From positions 62,001 through 126,000 of the forward strand of contig NZ_CANLBS010000019.1 in NCBI RefSeq assembly GCF_947488945.1: a stretch of 64,000 bases of DNA, in the 5' to 3' direction. This stretch comes from an uncultured Streptomyces sp. Lineage in GTDB: Bacteria > Actinomycetota > Actinomycetes > Streptomycetales > Streptomycetaceae. The notes below the pieces were generated by a model. The model was not told the DNA's origin and did no database searches. It saw only the letters and a program-made list of their open reading frames with translations. This document shows positions 35,317 to 43,710 of this stretch, piece after piece (position 1 is the stretch's first letter; each line of letters starts with the position of its first letter). The position numbers were made by a program, and so were the translations under genes.

Positions 35317-36207
35317 ATGACCGACGAGGACACCAGCAGCGCCACCGACACGTTCGTCGCCCACCGCAACCTGCTCTTCACCGTGGCGTACGAGATGCTC
35401 GGCTCCGCCGCCGATGCCGAGGACGTGCTCCAGGAGAGCTGGCTGCGCTGGGTCAAGGTCGACCTGGACCAGGTGAACGACCGGCGGGCGTACCTGGTGC
35501 GGATCACCACGCGGCAGGCGCTCAACCGGCTGCGTACGCTGAAGCGCCGCAAGGAGGCGTACGTCGGCCCGTGGCTGCCCGAGCCGCTGCTGACCGCGCC
35601 GGACGTGGCGGAGGACGTCGAACTCGCCGAGAGCGTGTCGATGGCTTTGATGCTCGTCCTCGAAACGCTGTCGCCGACCGAACGGGCCGTGTTCGTGCTG
35701 CGGGAGGTGTTCGCACTCGGCTACGACGAGATCGCGGCCGCCGTCGACAAGACCCCCGCGGCGGTCCGCCAGATCGCCCACCGGGCCCGTCTGCACGTGC
35801 AGGAACGCCGCCCGCGCACCGTGATCTCCGCGAGCGAGTCCCGGGTGGCGGCGGAGGCATTCCGGCGGGCCCTGGAGACCAACGACCTGCAGGGCCTGCT
35901 CGACGTGCTCGCCCCCGACGTCGTCCTGGTCAGTGACGGCGGCGGCATCAAGACCGCCGCGCTCCGGCCCATCGTCGGCGCGGACAAGGTGCTCCGCTTC
36001 CTGAACGGCTCTGCCGCCAAGGCCGGCGTCGTCACCAGCGAGTTCACCGAGGTGAACGGGAACGCGGCCCTGCTGATGCGCCTCGACGGCGAACTCGACG
36101 GCGTCGTGGCGTTCCGCACCGAGGACGGGCGCATCACCGGCCTCTATTACGTCCGCAACCCCGAGAAGCTGACCCGCGTCGGCTCCGAGACCCCGCTCAC
36201 CCGCTGA
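35317..36207 (+). CDS. ECF41-family RNA polymerase sigma factor (SigJ-like)
   Basis: 296 aa from ATG 35317; the preceding AGAGGAACCGGCAGAC offers a weak ribosome-binding site. Sigma region 2 (HRNLLFTVAYEMLGSAADAEDVLQESWLRW, about 16-75) and region 4 (LSPTERAVFVLREVFALGYDEIAAAVDKTPAAVRQIAHRAR, about 115-160) are followed by a SnoaL-like C-terminal extension of about 110 residues. The extension contains the ECF41 hallmark SDGGGIK at about 207-213. In ECF41 factors this extension replaces an anti-sigma factor and tunes activity (known). The partner gene is the oxidoreductase directly upstream. The inducing signal is unknown. Confidence 0.95.
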   Translation: MTDEDTSSATDTFVAHRNLLFTVAYEMLGSAADAEDVLQESWLRWVKVDLDQVNDRRAYLVRITTRQALNRLRTLKRRKEAYVGPWLPEPLLTAPDVAEDVELAESVSMALMLVLETLSPTERAVFVLREVFALGYDEIAAAVDKTPAAVRQIAHRARLHVQERRPRTVISASESRVAAEAFRRALETNDLQGLLDVLAPDVVLVSDGGGIKTAALRPIVGADKVLRFLNGSAAKAGVVTSEFTEVNGNAALLMRLDGELDGVVAFRTEDGRITGLYYVRNPEKLTRVGSETPLTR

Positions 36208-36226
36208 CGGAACCGCCGGCGCGCGT

Positions 36227-36727
36227 TCACCGGCGTCGGGCCCGTAGCGACAGTTCCGCGCGTACGGTCTTGCCGGGCGCGCCCGCCCGGGGCACCACGG
36301 ACCAGTCGTCGGCCAGCACCGACACCAGGCGGAGTCCGCGCCCCGACTCCTGCGTCGGGGACGGCGGTCCGGGCACGGACGGCACAGGGGTCGCGGGTGA
36401 CGGCCACCCGTCGCGGGTGTCGGACACCTCGATCACGACCGCCGCCCCGTCCCCGCCCCCGGTTGCCGTCTCCCGGAGGCGTACGTGGAAGTCGCGGCCC
36501 GGCACCCGGCCGTGACGGACCGCGTTCGCCGTCAGCTCGGCGGCGATCTGGGTCATCGTCTCGTTGACCCGCGAATCGTACGGGTGACCCCAGACGTCAA
36601 GCCGCTGGGAGACGAGCCTCCGGGCCAGCCGCGCGCCGCGCGGGGTGGCGGTGAATCTCATCGCGAACTCGTGCACGGTCAGGGCGGTTTCTTCGCTTCC
36701 CACGGGAGGGGGAATTACTGCGTTCAT
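36227..36727 (-). CDS. RsbW-like ATP-binding regulatory protein
   Basis: 166 aa from ATG 36727. This is a GHKL/HATPase_c fold of the anti-sigma kinase type: N box MTQIAAELTANAVRHGRV (about 58-75) and the glycine box ESGRGLRLVSVLADDWSV near the end, separated by a Pro/Ser-rich insertion. It is divergent from an Scr1-type HTH gene followed by DUF397 genes. In Streptomyces such ATPases recur in WhiJ/AbaA-like clusters linked to development and antibiotic control (known). Kinase activity is not certain. Confidence 0.92.
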   Translation of the reverse strand: MNAVIPPPVGSEETALTVHEFAMRFTATPRGARLARRLVSQRLDVWGHPYDSRVNETMTQIAAELTANAVRHGRVPGRDFHVRLRETATGGGDGAAVVIEVSDTRDGWPSPATPVPSVPGPPSPTQESGRGLRLVSVLADDWSVVPRAGAPGKTVRAELSLRARRR

Positions 36728-36875
36728 GGGGGAAACCCTCCCGGCCGGGCCCTACCTTTGACCAGGACGGACGCGCCCACGGGTACCGCTTGTACGCGGA
36801 GCGGCGCACCGTGTACGCGGCACGGAGCGTGACGGCCGCGACGGGGCGACACGAACGGCGGAGGCGGACGGCGGC

Positions 36876-37709
36876 ATGGCGGAACAGGACGAGTCCGAGC
36901 AGACCCACGAGCCGGGGACGGGCGTTCTCGCCCTCTTCGGACGCCAGTTGAAGCTGTTCCGCGTCGCGGCACGTCTGGAACGCGCGGAGTTCGGGACGAT
37001 GACCGGCTACTCCGCCTCCACCGTCGCCGCCTACGAACAGGGCCGCCGCACCCCGCCGCCCGCCTTCATCGACCAGGCCGACGAACTGCTCAAGGCGGGC
37101 GGTCTGCTGAAGGTGTGCAAGGACGAGGTGGCGCGCGGACAGTACCCGGCGTTCTTCCGCGACGCGGCGCGGCTGGAGGCGGAGGCGAGCGAACTTCACC
37201 TGTACGCGGTTCAGGCCGTTCCAGGGTTGCTGCAGACCGAGGACTACACCCGTGCTCTACTCAACGCCCGCCGTCCGTTGCTCGACGACGCGACCATCGA
37301 GCAACGAGTGGCGGCCCGGCTCGCTCGTCAGGACATTTTCAGCCGCTGGCCCGCTCCGCTGATGGGATTCGTCATCGAAGAGACCGTGTTCAGAAGGCCG
37401 TTCGGAGGCCGCAGTGTGCTTCAGACTCAGCTCGAACACCTGCTGCAGGTGGGTGGGATGCGCAACGTCGAAATTCAGGTCATGTCCACGGAGCGCGAGG
37501 ACAACGCAGGCGTGGACGGCCCTTTCACCCTGATCACGCGAAAAGGAGCCGAGACGGTGGCTTACCTGGAGGTCCAAGGACGCAGCATCCTGGTGTCCGA
37601 ACGGGAGGAGGCAAGGGCCATCGCGGCTCGCTATGGGATCATGCGAGCGCAGGCTCTCGGTCCCCGGGAGTCCACGACCTTCATCGAGAAGTTGCTGGGA
37701 GAGCTATGA
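36876..37709 (+). CDS. Scr1/WhiJ-like helix-turn-helix regulator (DUF5753)
   Basis: 277 aa from ATG 36876. An XRE-type HTH (about residues 20-75: ALFGRQLKLFRVAARLERAEFGTMTGYSASTVAAYEQGRRTPP) precedes the DUF5753 domain, with its typical LEAEASELHLYAVQAVPGLLQTEDYTRALL and the C-terminal REEARAIAARYGIMRAQAL. Members are paired with DUF397 proteins, and some pairs behave like antitoxin-toxin or repressor-antagonist modules in Streptomyces differentiation (literature). The stop overlaps the first DUF397 start by 4 nt, so expression is coupled. Part of the gene (about 37.2-37.6 kb) uses more A/T third bases than its neighbours, a hint of transfer. Confidence 0.94.
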   Translation: MAEQDESEQTHEPGTGVLALFGRQLKLFRVAARLERAEFGTMTGYSASTVAAYEQGRRTPPPAFIDQADELLKAGGLLKVCKDEVARGQYPAFFRDAARLEAEASELHLYAVQAVPGLLQTEDYTRALLNARRPLLDDATIEQRVAARLARQDIFSRWPAPLMGFVIEETVFRRPFGGRSVLQTQLEHLLQVGGMRNVEIQVMSTEREDNAGVDGPFTLITRKGAETVAYLEVQGRSILVSEREEARAIAARYGIMRAQALGPRESTTFIEKLLGEL

Positions 37710-37909
37710 ACACGCTGGCGACCGAAACTGCCTCGAACACGGTCTGGCGCAAGAGCAGTTACAGCGGCGCGGAGGGCGGCGAGTGCCTCGAAGTCGCCAC
37801 GCGCCCGGACGCCGTCCTCCTCCGCGACTCCAAGAACCCCCACGGCCCGGTCCTCGCCACCACCCCGCACCACTGGACCGCCTTCGTCGCGTACGCCGCG
37901 AAACACTGA
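37706..37909 (+). CDS. DUF397 protein, copy 1
   Basis: 67 aa from ATG 37706, overlapping the regulator stop (ATGA). It has the DUF397 core WRKSSYSGAEGGECLEVA, VLLRDSKNPHGPVL and HWTAFVAYAAKH. DUF397 proteins are short partners of Scr1/WhiJ-type HTH regulators and probably bind their DUF5753 domain; none has a known enzymatic activity. It differs from the downstream copy mainly in the first dozen residues and in a three-residue patch (TTP versus VAR). Confidence 0.95.
   Translation: MNTLATETASNTVWRKSSYSGAEGGECLEVATRPDAVLLRDSKNPHGPVLATTPHHWTAFVAYAAKH
37745..37904 (+). repeat. Direct repeat unit 1 (DUF397 coding segment)
   Basis: About 160 bp nearly identical to 38006-38165, offset 261 bp. A recent tandem duplication covering all but the 5' end of the DUF397 gene. 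Confidence 0.85.
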
Positions 37910-37963
37910 CATACGTCCCACAGCCCACCTGCCGTACCTACCGTCGGCTCTCCGGGAGCGCAT

Positions 37964-38170
37964 ATGGATCTCTCCACACCGGTCGAAGTCGACTACGGAC
38001 CGCATTGGCGCAAGAGCAGTTACAGCGGCGCGGAGGGCGGCCAGTGCCTCGAAGTCGCCACCCGCCCGGACGCCGTACTCCTCCGTGACTCCAAGAACCC
38101 GCACGGCCCGGTCCTCGCCGTCGCCCGGCACCACTGGACCGCCTTCGTCGCGTACGCCGCCCAGCACTGA
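37964..38170 (+). CDS. DUF397 protein, copy 2
   Basis: 68 aa from ATG 37964, 54 nt after copy 1. From Trp15 onward it is almost identical to copy 1 (E to Q, TTP to VAR and K to Q changes), but its first 14 residues (MDLSTPVEVDYGPH) are different, so the duplication replaced or diverged the N-terminus. Both copies keep the RKSSYSG and LLRDSKNP signatures and look intact. Two different N-termini could give two partner specificities for one HTH regulator (inference). A hairpin terminator follows. Confidence 0.94.
   Translation: MDLSTPVEVDYGPHWRKSSYSGAEGGQCLEVATRPDAVLLRDSKNPHGPVLAVARHHWTAFVAYAAQH
38006..38165 (+). repeat. Direct repeat unit 2 (DUF397 coding segment)
   Basis: Second copy of the 160-bp segment at 37745-37904. 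Confidence 0.85.
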
Positions 38171-38175
38171 ACGCC

Positions 38176-38219
38176 GCGTACAGGCGGGCGCCCGCGTTCC
38201 AGGGCGTCCGCCTGTACGC
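38176..38219. terminator. Hairpin between DUF397 copy 2 and the YfcC gene
   Basis: GCGTACAGGCGG (38176-38187) pairs with CCGCCTGTACGC (38208-38219); an inner CGCCC/GGGCG stem extends it. It lies between convergent stops at 38170 and 38270. Confidence 0.82.
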
Positions 38220-38269
38220 GCCGGTACGCGCGGCGCTCCCCCCTCCCGCACCCGCCGCACGTCACGCGC

Positions 38270-39805
38270 TCACGTCCACACCGCTCCCAGCGCCACGAAG
38301 CCGCCGATGAGGACGAAGAGGAGGGCGAGCAGCGGCCAGACGAAGCGGAGGTAGGTGTTGTAGCCGACCTTCGCCAGGGCGACCCCGCCGATGGTGACGG
38401 CCGTGGTCGGGACCCAGAGGTTCATCCAGCCGCTGGCCGCCTGCCAGGCCGTGACGACCACCGCGCGGGAGACGCCCGCGAAGTCGGCGAGCGGGGCGAG
38501 GATCGGCATGGCGAGGGTGGCGTGGCCGGAGGTGGAGGGGATGAGGAAGGCCAGCGGAAGGTTGACCACGAAGACGATGAAGGCGAAGAACGCCGAGGAC
38601 GTCCCGGAGACCGCGCCCTCGATGGAGTGCAGCACCGTGTCGGTGATCTGCGAGTTGTTCATGATGACGGTGACGCCGCGCGCCAGCACGATGACCAGCG
38701 CGGGCGAGATGAAGTCGGCGGCGCCCTGGACGATCGTGGCGCTGAGCTTCTGCTCGCCGAAGCGGGCGACGACGCCGACGAGGACCGCCGCCACCAGGAA
38801 GAGGGCGGCGAGCTGCGGGAAGGACCAGCCGAGTTCCAAGCCGTACGGGGTGGCGTCGGCGTCGCCGGTGATCGCGCTGGACCACGGCACCACGGAGAAG
38901 ATCATGAAGGCGAAGGTCAGTCCGACCAGGACCAGCACGAGCTTGTGCAGGCCGGTCAGCGGGGCGGGTTCCCGCGCCTCGGCCTCCGCCTCGGCCTGGT
39001 CGCGGTCGCCGGGGAGGAAGCCGGAGAGGGACCGTTCGGGGTTCCTGCGGACCCGGGACGCGTACCGCACGACGTAGGCGATGGTGACGGCCGTGAGCAC
39101 GATCCACATCGCCCCGCGCAGCACGATGCCGTCGCCGAGCGAGATGTCGGCCGCCGATGAGGCGACGCCGGTGGCGAACGGGTTGACGGTGGAGCAGAGC
39201 ACGCCGATGCCCGCGCCGAGGATGATGGTCCCGGTGGCCACCATGCGGTCGTAGCCGAGGGCGAGCATCAGCGGGACGATCAGGCCGTAGAAGCCGAGGG
39301 TCTCCTCCGCGAAGCCCTCGACCGTGCCGAGCAGCGAGAAGACCAGCATGATGCCGACGATGAGCAACGCGCCCCGGTGGCGCAGGCGGTGGGCGAGGCG
39401 GCCGATGCCGGTGTCGAGGGCGCCGGTGGCGAAGACGACGGTGATGAACGCGCCGATCGCGATGACGAAGAGGAACACCCCGGCGCTGCCGTAGAGTTCG
39501 CCGGCCATGTCGGGCCCGACCACGCCGGTCTTCTCGTCCTGGACGCCGTACAGGCCGTTCACCGGTGACAGGAACAGGTCGTCGAGGCGGTCGACGAAGG
39601 TCTGCCCGGAGTCGACGCGGTGGTACGTGCCCTGCACCGGCGAGCCGTCCGCGTCGCGGTCGTACGCCCCCGACGGGATGAGGAAGGCGAGCGCCCAGAC
39701 GGCGAGGGTGACCAGGGCGAGGACGGTCAGGGCGCTGGGGAAGGTGAACTTCTTCCTGGCCGGCGGCTCCTCCTGGCGCTCCGCGCCGGGGGCTCGGGTG
39801 CTCAC
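38270..39805 (-). CDS. YfcC/DcuC-like membrane transporter
   Basis: 511 aa from GTG 39805 with GAAGGGAG upstream; the GTGA overlaps the stop of the peptidase gene. About 12 hydrophobic segments span the protein. Features match the YfcC (DUF1504/C4-dicarboxylate anaerobic carrier-like) family: FTFPSALTVLALVTLAVWALAFLIPSG at the N-terminus, a 60-residue extracytoplasmic loop after helix 1, GTVEGFAEETLGFYGLIVPLM and AFLIPSTSGHATLAMPILAPLADFAGVSR. The ion-transporter relatives include AbgT (peptide-like p-aminobenzoyl-glutamate) and DcuC. Coupled expression with an M20 peptidase suggests import of a dipeptide or acylated amino acid. Confidence 0.92.
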   Translation of the reverse strand: MSTRAPGAERQEEPPARKKFTFPSALTVLALVTLAVWALAFLIPSGAYDRDADGSPVQGTYHRVDSGQTFVDRLDDLFLSPVNGLYGVQDEKTGVVGPDMAGELYGSAGVFLFVIAIGAFITVVFATGALDTGIGRLAHRLRHRGALLIVGIMLVFSLLGTVEGFAEETLGFYGLIVPLMLALGYDRMVATGTIILGAGIGVLCSTVNPFATGVASSAADISLGDGIVLRGAMWIVLTAVTIAYVVRYASRVRRNPERSLSGFLPGDRDQAEAEAEAREPAPLTGLHKLVLVLVGLTFAFMIFSVVPWSSAITGDADATPYGLELGWSFPQLAALFLVAAVLVGVVARFGEQKLSATIVQGAADFISPALVIVLARGVTVIMNNSQITDTVLHSIEGAVSGTSSAFFAFIVFVVNLPLAFLIPSTSGHATLAMPILAPLADFAGVSRAVVVTAWQAASGWMNLWVPTTAVTIGGVALAKVGYNTYLRFVWPLLALLFVLIGGFVALGAVWT

Positions 39806-41154
39806 GCGGCGTCTCCCTTCCGGTGGGAGGCGGCGAACTCCCGCAGGAAGGCCGCTTCGGCGATCACCGCCGACCGCAGTTCGGAGAAGAGCACCCGCTC
39901 GTTGGGCGCGTGCAGGTTGCACATGCTGTCCTGCGCGCCGAAGAGCAGCACCTCGGCGTCCGGCGCCGCACGGGCGAGGCCGTTGACGAGGGGGATGGAG
40001 CCGCCGCTCGCCACGTACGAGGGTTCGCTCCCCCAGCCTTCGCGCAGCGCGACGAGCGCCGCCCGGTAGGCGGGCCCGTCGGTCGCGGGTTCGAATCCGG
40101 GGCCGGTGTCGCCGGGGGTGACGGTCAGCGCGATGCCGAACGGACGGAGTGACTCCAGATGGGTGACCAGCAGGTCTTGGGCCCGCCTCGGGTCCTGCTC
40201 CGGGTGGAACCGCAGATTGAGCTTGGCGCGGGCGTAGGGGACGACGGCCGAGGCGGCGTGGTCGACGCTCGGGGCGTCGATGCCGACGACGGTGATCGCG
40301 GGTCCGCTGCACAGCCGCTCGCCGAGGCTGCCGGAGCCGATGAGGGGGACGCCGTCCTCGACGCCGGCCAGGGCGCGGAACTCGTCCTCGGTGTAGCCGG
40401 CGCCCGTCCACGCGTCGCGGCGCAGCCCTTCGACGGCCACGTCCCCGTGCACGTCGTGGAGGGTGGCGAGCGCCTTGAGCAGGGCGAGCAGCGCGTCGGG
40501 GGCAGCGCCGCCGAACTCGCCGCTGTGTCGGGGTTCGGCGAGGGTGCGGACCTCGACCACGACCTCGGCGGCGCCGCGCAGCCCGGTGGTGAGGGTGGGA
40601 CTGCCGGGGCGTAGGTTGCCGAGGTCGGCGACGACCATGGCGTCGCAGGCGAACCGGGCGGGGTCGGTGGGCGGATGGTCGTCGAAGGCGCTGCCGTACT
40701 CCTCCTGGCCCTCCAGCACGATCGTGAGTCCGACCGGCGGGACGCCCCCGTACGCCCGCAGGACGCCCAGGTGGACGAGGACGTTCGCCTTGTCGTCGGC
40801 GACGCCCCGGGCGCGCAGGCCGCCCTCGACGGGGGTCGGCTCGAACGGCGGGGAGAGCCAGAGGCTCTCGTCGCCGGGCGGCTGGACGTCGTAGTGGCCG
40901 TAGAGCAGAACGGTGGGCGCGTCGGGGGTGGGGGGTGGGACCTCGGCCACGATGACCGGCGCGGTGCCGGGCAGGTCGAGCCGCTCGACCCGCTGGACGC
41001 CGGCTCCGTGCAGCAGTTCGACGACGAGGTCGTGGGCCTGCTGGACGGGCTCGGCCGGGAAGCCGGGGAACGCGATGGACGGGATGGCCGTCAGCCGTTC
41101 CAGGTCCGCGACGAGGCCGTCCATCAGGCCGTCCACCCGCTCGCTCAGTTCCAT
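39802..41154 (-). CDS. M20-family metallopeptidase (dipeptidase/deacylase)
   Basis: 450 aa from ATG 41154 (MELSERVDGLMDGL); the 18-codon upstream extension lacks family similarity. M20 zinc-site motifs are present: LLYGHYDVQPPG (His and Asp), GVADDKAN (bridging Asp), LEGQEEYGS (catalytic Glu plus ligand Glu), VVADLGN (Asp) and QDSMCNLHAPNER (His near the C-terminus). A dimerisation-domain insertion lies in the middle. The subfamily (CNDP/PepV-like) hydrolyses dipeptides or N-acyl amino acids in the cytosol. It is translationally coupled to the YfcC transporter gene, which probably imports the substrate. Confidence 0.95.
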   Translation of the reverse strand: MELSERVDGLMDGLVADLERLTAIPSIAFPGFPAEPVQQAHDLVVELLHGAGVQRVERLDLPGTAPVIVAEVPPPTPDAPTVLLYGHYDVQPPGDESLWLSPPFEPTPVEGGLRARGVADDKANVLVHLGVLRAYGGVPPVGLTIVLEGQEEYGSAFDDHPPTDPARFACDAMVVADLGNLRPGSPTLTTGLRGAAEVVVEVRTLAEPRHSGEFGGAAPDALLALLKALATLHDVHGDVAVEGLRRDAWTGAGYTEDEFRALAGVEDGVPLIGSGSLGERLCSGPAITVVGIDAPSVDHAASAVVPYARAKLNLRFHPEQDPRRAQDLLVTHLESLRPFGIALTVTPGDTGPGFEPATDGPAYRAALVALREGWGSEPSYVASGGSIPLVNGLARAAPDAEVLLFGAQDSMCNLHAPNERVLFSELRSAVIAEAAFLREFAASHRKGDAA

Positions 41155-41244
41155 CTGCGGTCCCCTGTTCCTCTGGTGCGCTCGTCGTACGAGGTTCCGG
41201 AGGTCCACGGGATCACAGGGCGCGCGGGTGCGCCCGCCGGGCGG

Positions 41245-42273
41245 TCAGCCCTTCAGTTCCACCGTGCGCTGTGCGGAGAAGTCGCCCCAGGTGCCGTCCG
41301 GCAGCTTGGCGCGCAGTTTGACCGAGTGCCGGGCGCCCGCAGGTTCGGTGAGGGTGAGTTCGTAGCCGGCGCGTCCCTTCGGAGGGGTGCCGCCCCAGAC
41401 GATGGTGGTGGTCGGCTTCCCGTCGAGGTACAGCTCGTACGCGGGGATCGTGCCGCCGGTCTCGGGCTGGTCCCAGCTCAGGCCGACGACGAACGCGCCG
41501 CCTTCCGCGCGGACGGTGGTGCGCAGGCCGGTGGGGGCGGTGGCGGCGGGCGCTCCGGTGGCGGACTCGGTGGTGACGTCGAGTACGGCGCTGTCCGGGG
41601 AGGAGGTGTCGGCGGCGTCGCGGGCCCGGACCGTGAAGGAGTAGACGGTGCCGGGGCGCAGTCCGGCCAGGGTCGCGGTGGTCCGCGTGCCGGGCACGCT
41701 GTGGATGCGGACGTCCTCCTGGTACACGTCGTACGCCGTCACGCCGACGTCGTCCGTGGACCGGCCCCAGGTGAGGGTGGCCGTGCGGGGGCCGACGCCG
41801 GTGGCCCTGGGGGCGGTGGGCGCGGTGGGCGCGGCGCGGTCGTCGCGCGGGGCGTCGGGGGTGGTGGCGGTGACGGCGGCGGAGGGCGCGGAGAGGTTGC
41901 CGGCCGCGTCGCGGGCCCGGACGGTGAAGGTGTAGGCGGTGGACGCGGTGAGCCCTTCGACGTCGGTCATGTGCTTGGAGCCGGGGATCGTCTTCACCTT
42001 GGCGGCGGGGGCGGGCGTGGCCGCGGTGGTGCCGTCGGCCGCGGCCGTCGCGCGGTAGATCTCGTACGCGGTGACCGCCTTGTCGTCCGTGGCCGCGTCC
42101 CACATGACGTGGACGGAGGTGGCGCTGCCCGCCTGGGCCGTGACGTCGCGGGGGACGGTCGGTTTCCGGGTGTCGGCGTGGGCGCCGGCCGGGCCGCCGC
42201 AGGCGGTGGCGATCGGGGTGAGCAGGAGCGCGGCGGCGCAGGCCAACGTGACGTGCGTGGGGGGCCGTTGCAC
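41245..42273 (-). CDS. Secreted lipoprotein with three fibronectin type III domains
   Basis: 342 aa from GTG 42273 with GGAAGG upstream. The signal peptide ends in a lipobox-like ATAC-GG (Cys near residue 25). Three FN3 domains follow at about 38-130, 148-235 and 243-340, with typical W...D..V..YEIYR and TAYTFTVRARDAAGN text; the third is more divergent. There is no catalytic domain, whereas FN3 repeats in Streptomyces usually accompany glycoside hydrolases. This stand-alone form may bind polysaccharide or other proteins at the surface. Transcribed alone. Confidence 0.9.
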   Translation of the reverse strand: MQRPPTHVTLACAAALLLTPIATACGGPAGAHADTRKPTVPRDVTAQAGSATSVHVMWDAATDDKAVTAYEIYRATAAADGTTAATPAPAAKVKTIPGSKHMTDVEGLTASTAYTFTVRARDAAGNLSAPSAAVTATTPDAPRDDRAAPTAPTAPRATGVGPRTATLTWGRSTDDVGVTAYDVYQEDVRIHSVPGTRTTATLAGLRPGTVYSFTVRARDAADTSSPDSAVLDVTTESATGAPAATAPTGLRTTVRAEGGAFVVGLSWDQPETGGTIPAYELYLDGKPTTTIVWGGTPPKGRAGYELTLTEPAGARHSVKLRAKLPDGTWGDFSAQRTVELKG

Positions 42274-42461
42274 GGTGATGCCTTCCGTCCGGGAGCATTG
42301 GTCCAGACCTGTATGGCATGCCGGGCGCCCCGCCGACAAGGGGCGGGCGCGGAACGTTCCGCAATGTGCCGGTGTGCGACGGGAGTTCGGCTGCCCGCGC
42401 ACCGCCGCGTCGGGCCGGGGCCCTCTGGCCGGGACGCGCCACGTGCCGCACAGTGGTGATC

Positions 42462-43205
42462 ATGCTGAAGCGACTGGCCGTCCTGTCCGACATCCACGGA
42501 GTGCTGCCCGCGCTGGAGGCGGTGCTGGCGGAACCCGACGTGCGGGCCGCCGACCACCTGGTGGTCACGGGGGACATCGCCGCCGGGCCCCAGCCCGCCG
42601 AGGTGCTTGACCTGCTGACCGGGCTCGGTGAGCGGGTGCTGTGGATCGGCGGCAACGCCGACCGCGAACTGGTGGAGTACCGCAAGGGCGCACGGGACAC
42701 GATCCCCGATCCGATCGCCCTCTGGGCGGCCGACCGGCTCCGCGCGGACCACCTCGACCTGCTCGCCGGCCTGCCGGCCTCCCTCTCCCTGCCGGTACGC
42801 GGACTGGGGCAGGTGGTCTTCTGCCACGCCACCCCGCGCGACGACGAGGAGGTGGTCCTCGTGGACTCGCCCCCGGAGCGCTGGGCGGAGGTGCTGGCGG
42901 ACCTGAACGAGCGCATCGGCACCCTGGTGTTGGGCCACACCCACATGCCGTTCGCCCGTCTCGCCCACGGTCGCATGGTGGTCAACCCGGGCAGCGTCGG
43001 CATGCCGTACGGGCGGCCGGGCGCGCACTGGGCGCTCCTGGGGCCCGGGGTGGAACTGCGGCGCACGGAGTTCGACACCGACGCCGCGGTGGACCGCGTC
43101 GTCCACGAGTCCGGTTACCCGGACGCCGCCGCCTGGGCCGACTACTTCCTGCGGGCCCGCGCGACGGACACGGAGGCGATGAGGGCGTTCCGCCCGTCGG
43201 GGTGA
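42462..43205 (+). CDS. Metallophosphoesterase (YfcE/MPP superfamily)
   Basis: 247 aa from ATG 42462 (MLKRLAVLSDIHGVLPAL); GTG codons 6-9 nt upstream are alternatives. The full metal-ligand set is present: VLSDIHG (D, H), VVTGDIAAGP (D), WIGGNADRE (N), VVFCHATP (H) and LVLGHTHMPF (H, H), plus VVNPGSVGMPYG. The 60-residue insertion between GNADRE and CHATP is longer than in bacterial YfcE, as in protein-phosphatase-like or 2',3'-cAMP phosphodiesterase relatives. Substrate unknown. Transcribed alone. Confidence 0.93.
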   Translation: MLKRLAVLSDIHGVLPALEAVLAEPDVRAADHLVVTGDIAAGPQPAEVLDLLTGLGERVLWIGGNADRELVEYRKGARDTIPDPIALWAADRLRADHLDLLAGLPASLSLPVRGLGQVVFCHATPRDDEEVVLVDSPPERWAEVLADLNERIGTLVLGHTHMPFARLAHGRMVVNPGSVGMPYGRPGAHWALLGPGVELRRTEFDTDAAVDRVVHESGYPDAAAWADYFLRARATDTEAMRAFRPSG

Positions 43206-43280
43206 ACCGCCCGGGGCGGCCGGGGTGTTGCGTCGCCTCCCGCCTGGCGCATCTCCCGGCCACCCGCTCCGGGCCCGCAC

Positions 43281-43529
43281 GTGCCGAGCCGGGTGAGCCG
43301 GACGCGCCGGGGCCGGACGGCCGCACTGGTGGCCCTGCTGCACGGCGCGAAGCTGCGCAAGCCGGCCTTCCCGGACGGCGACGCGCGGGCGGTGGAGTCC
43401 CGGATGGCGGAGCTGGCCGAGGGGCAGTGGGCCGCGCCGGCCGTCCGCCGTGTCATCGACGCCGCCCGGACCGCGCTGACGGTGATGGTCGCCACGACGG
43501 CGATCGGGGTGGTCACGGGCGCCGCCTGA
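43281..43529 (+). CDS. Small hypothetical protein (doubtful)
   Basis: 82 aa from GTG 43281. Strong GC bias at third positions and a sensible composition argue for coding, with an amphipathic middle (RKPAFPDGDARAVESRMAELAEGQWAAPAVRRVIDAAR) and a weakly hydrophobic C-terminal stretch (TALTVMVATTAIGVVTGAA). I do not recognise it, there is no convincing ribosome-binding site, and an overlapping open frame exists on the other strand. It could be a decayed gene remnant. Confidence 0.4.
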   Translation: MPSRVSRTRRGRTAALVALLHGAKLRKPAFPDGDARAVESRMAELAEGQWAAPAVRRVIDAARTALTVMVATTAIGVVTGAA

Positions 43530-43710
43530 CCGTCGCGCGGGCGGTGCGCCGCCCCCGCGACGACTTCCACGGCGGGTTCGAACGCCAGCAGGCCGGGAGG
43601 GGCGCCGGCGCGCCGGGTTCCGCCGGGGCGTCGCCCGGCCGGGACGCGCCGGCGTCCGTCCCGGACCGGCGGCGGGAGCCACCACCGGCGTGACCGGGCG
43701 GGGCGACGGG

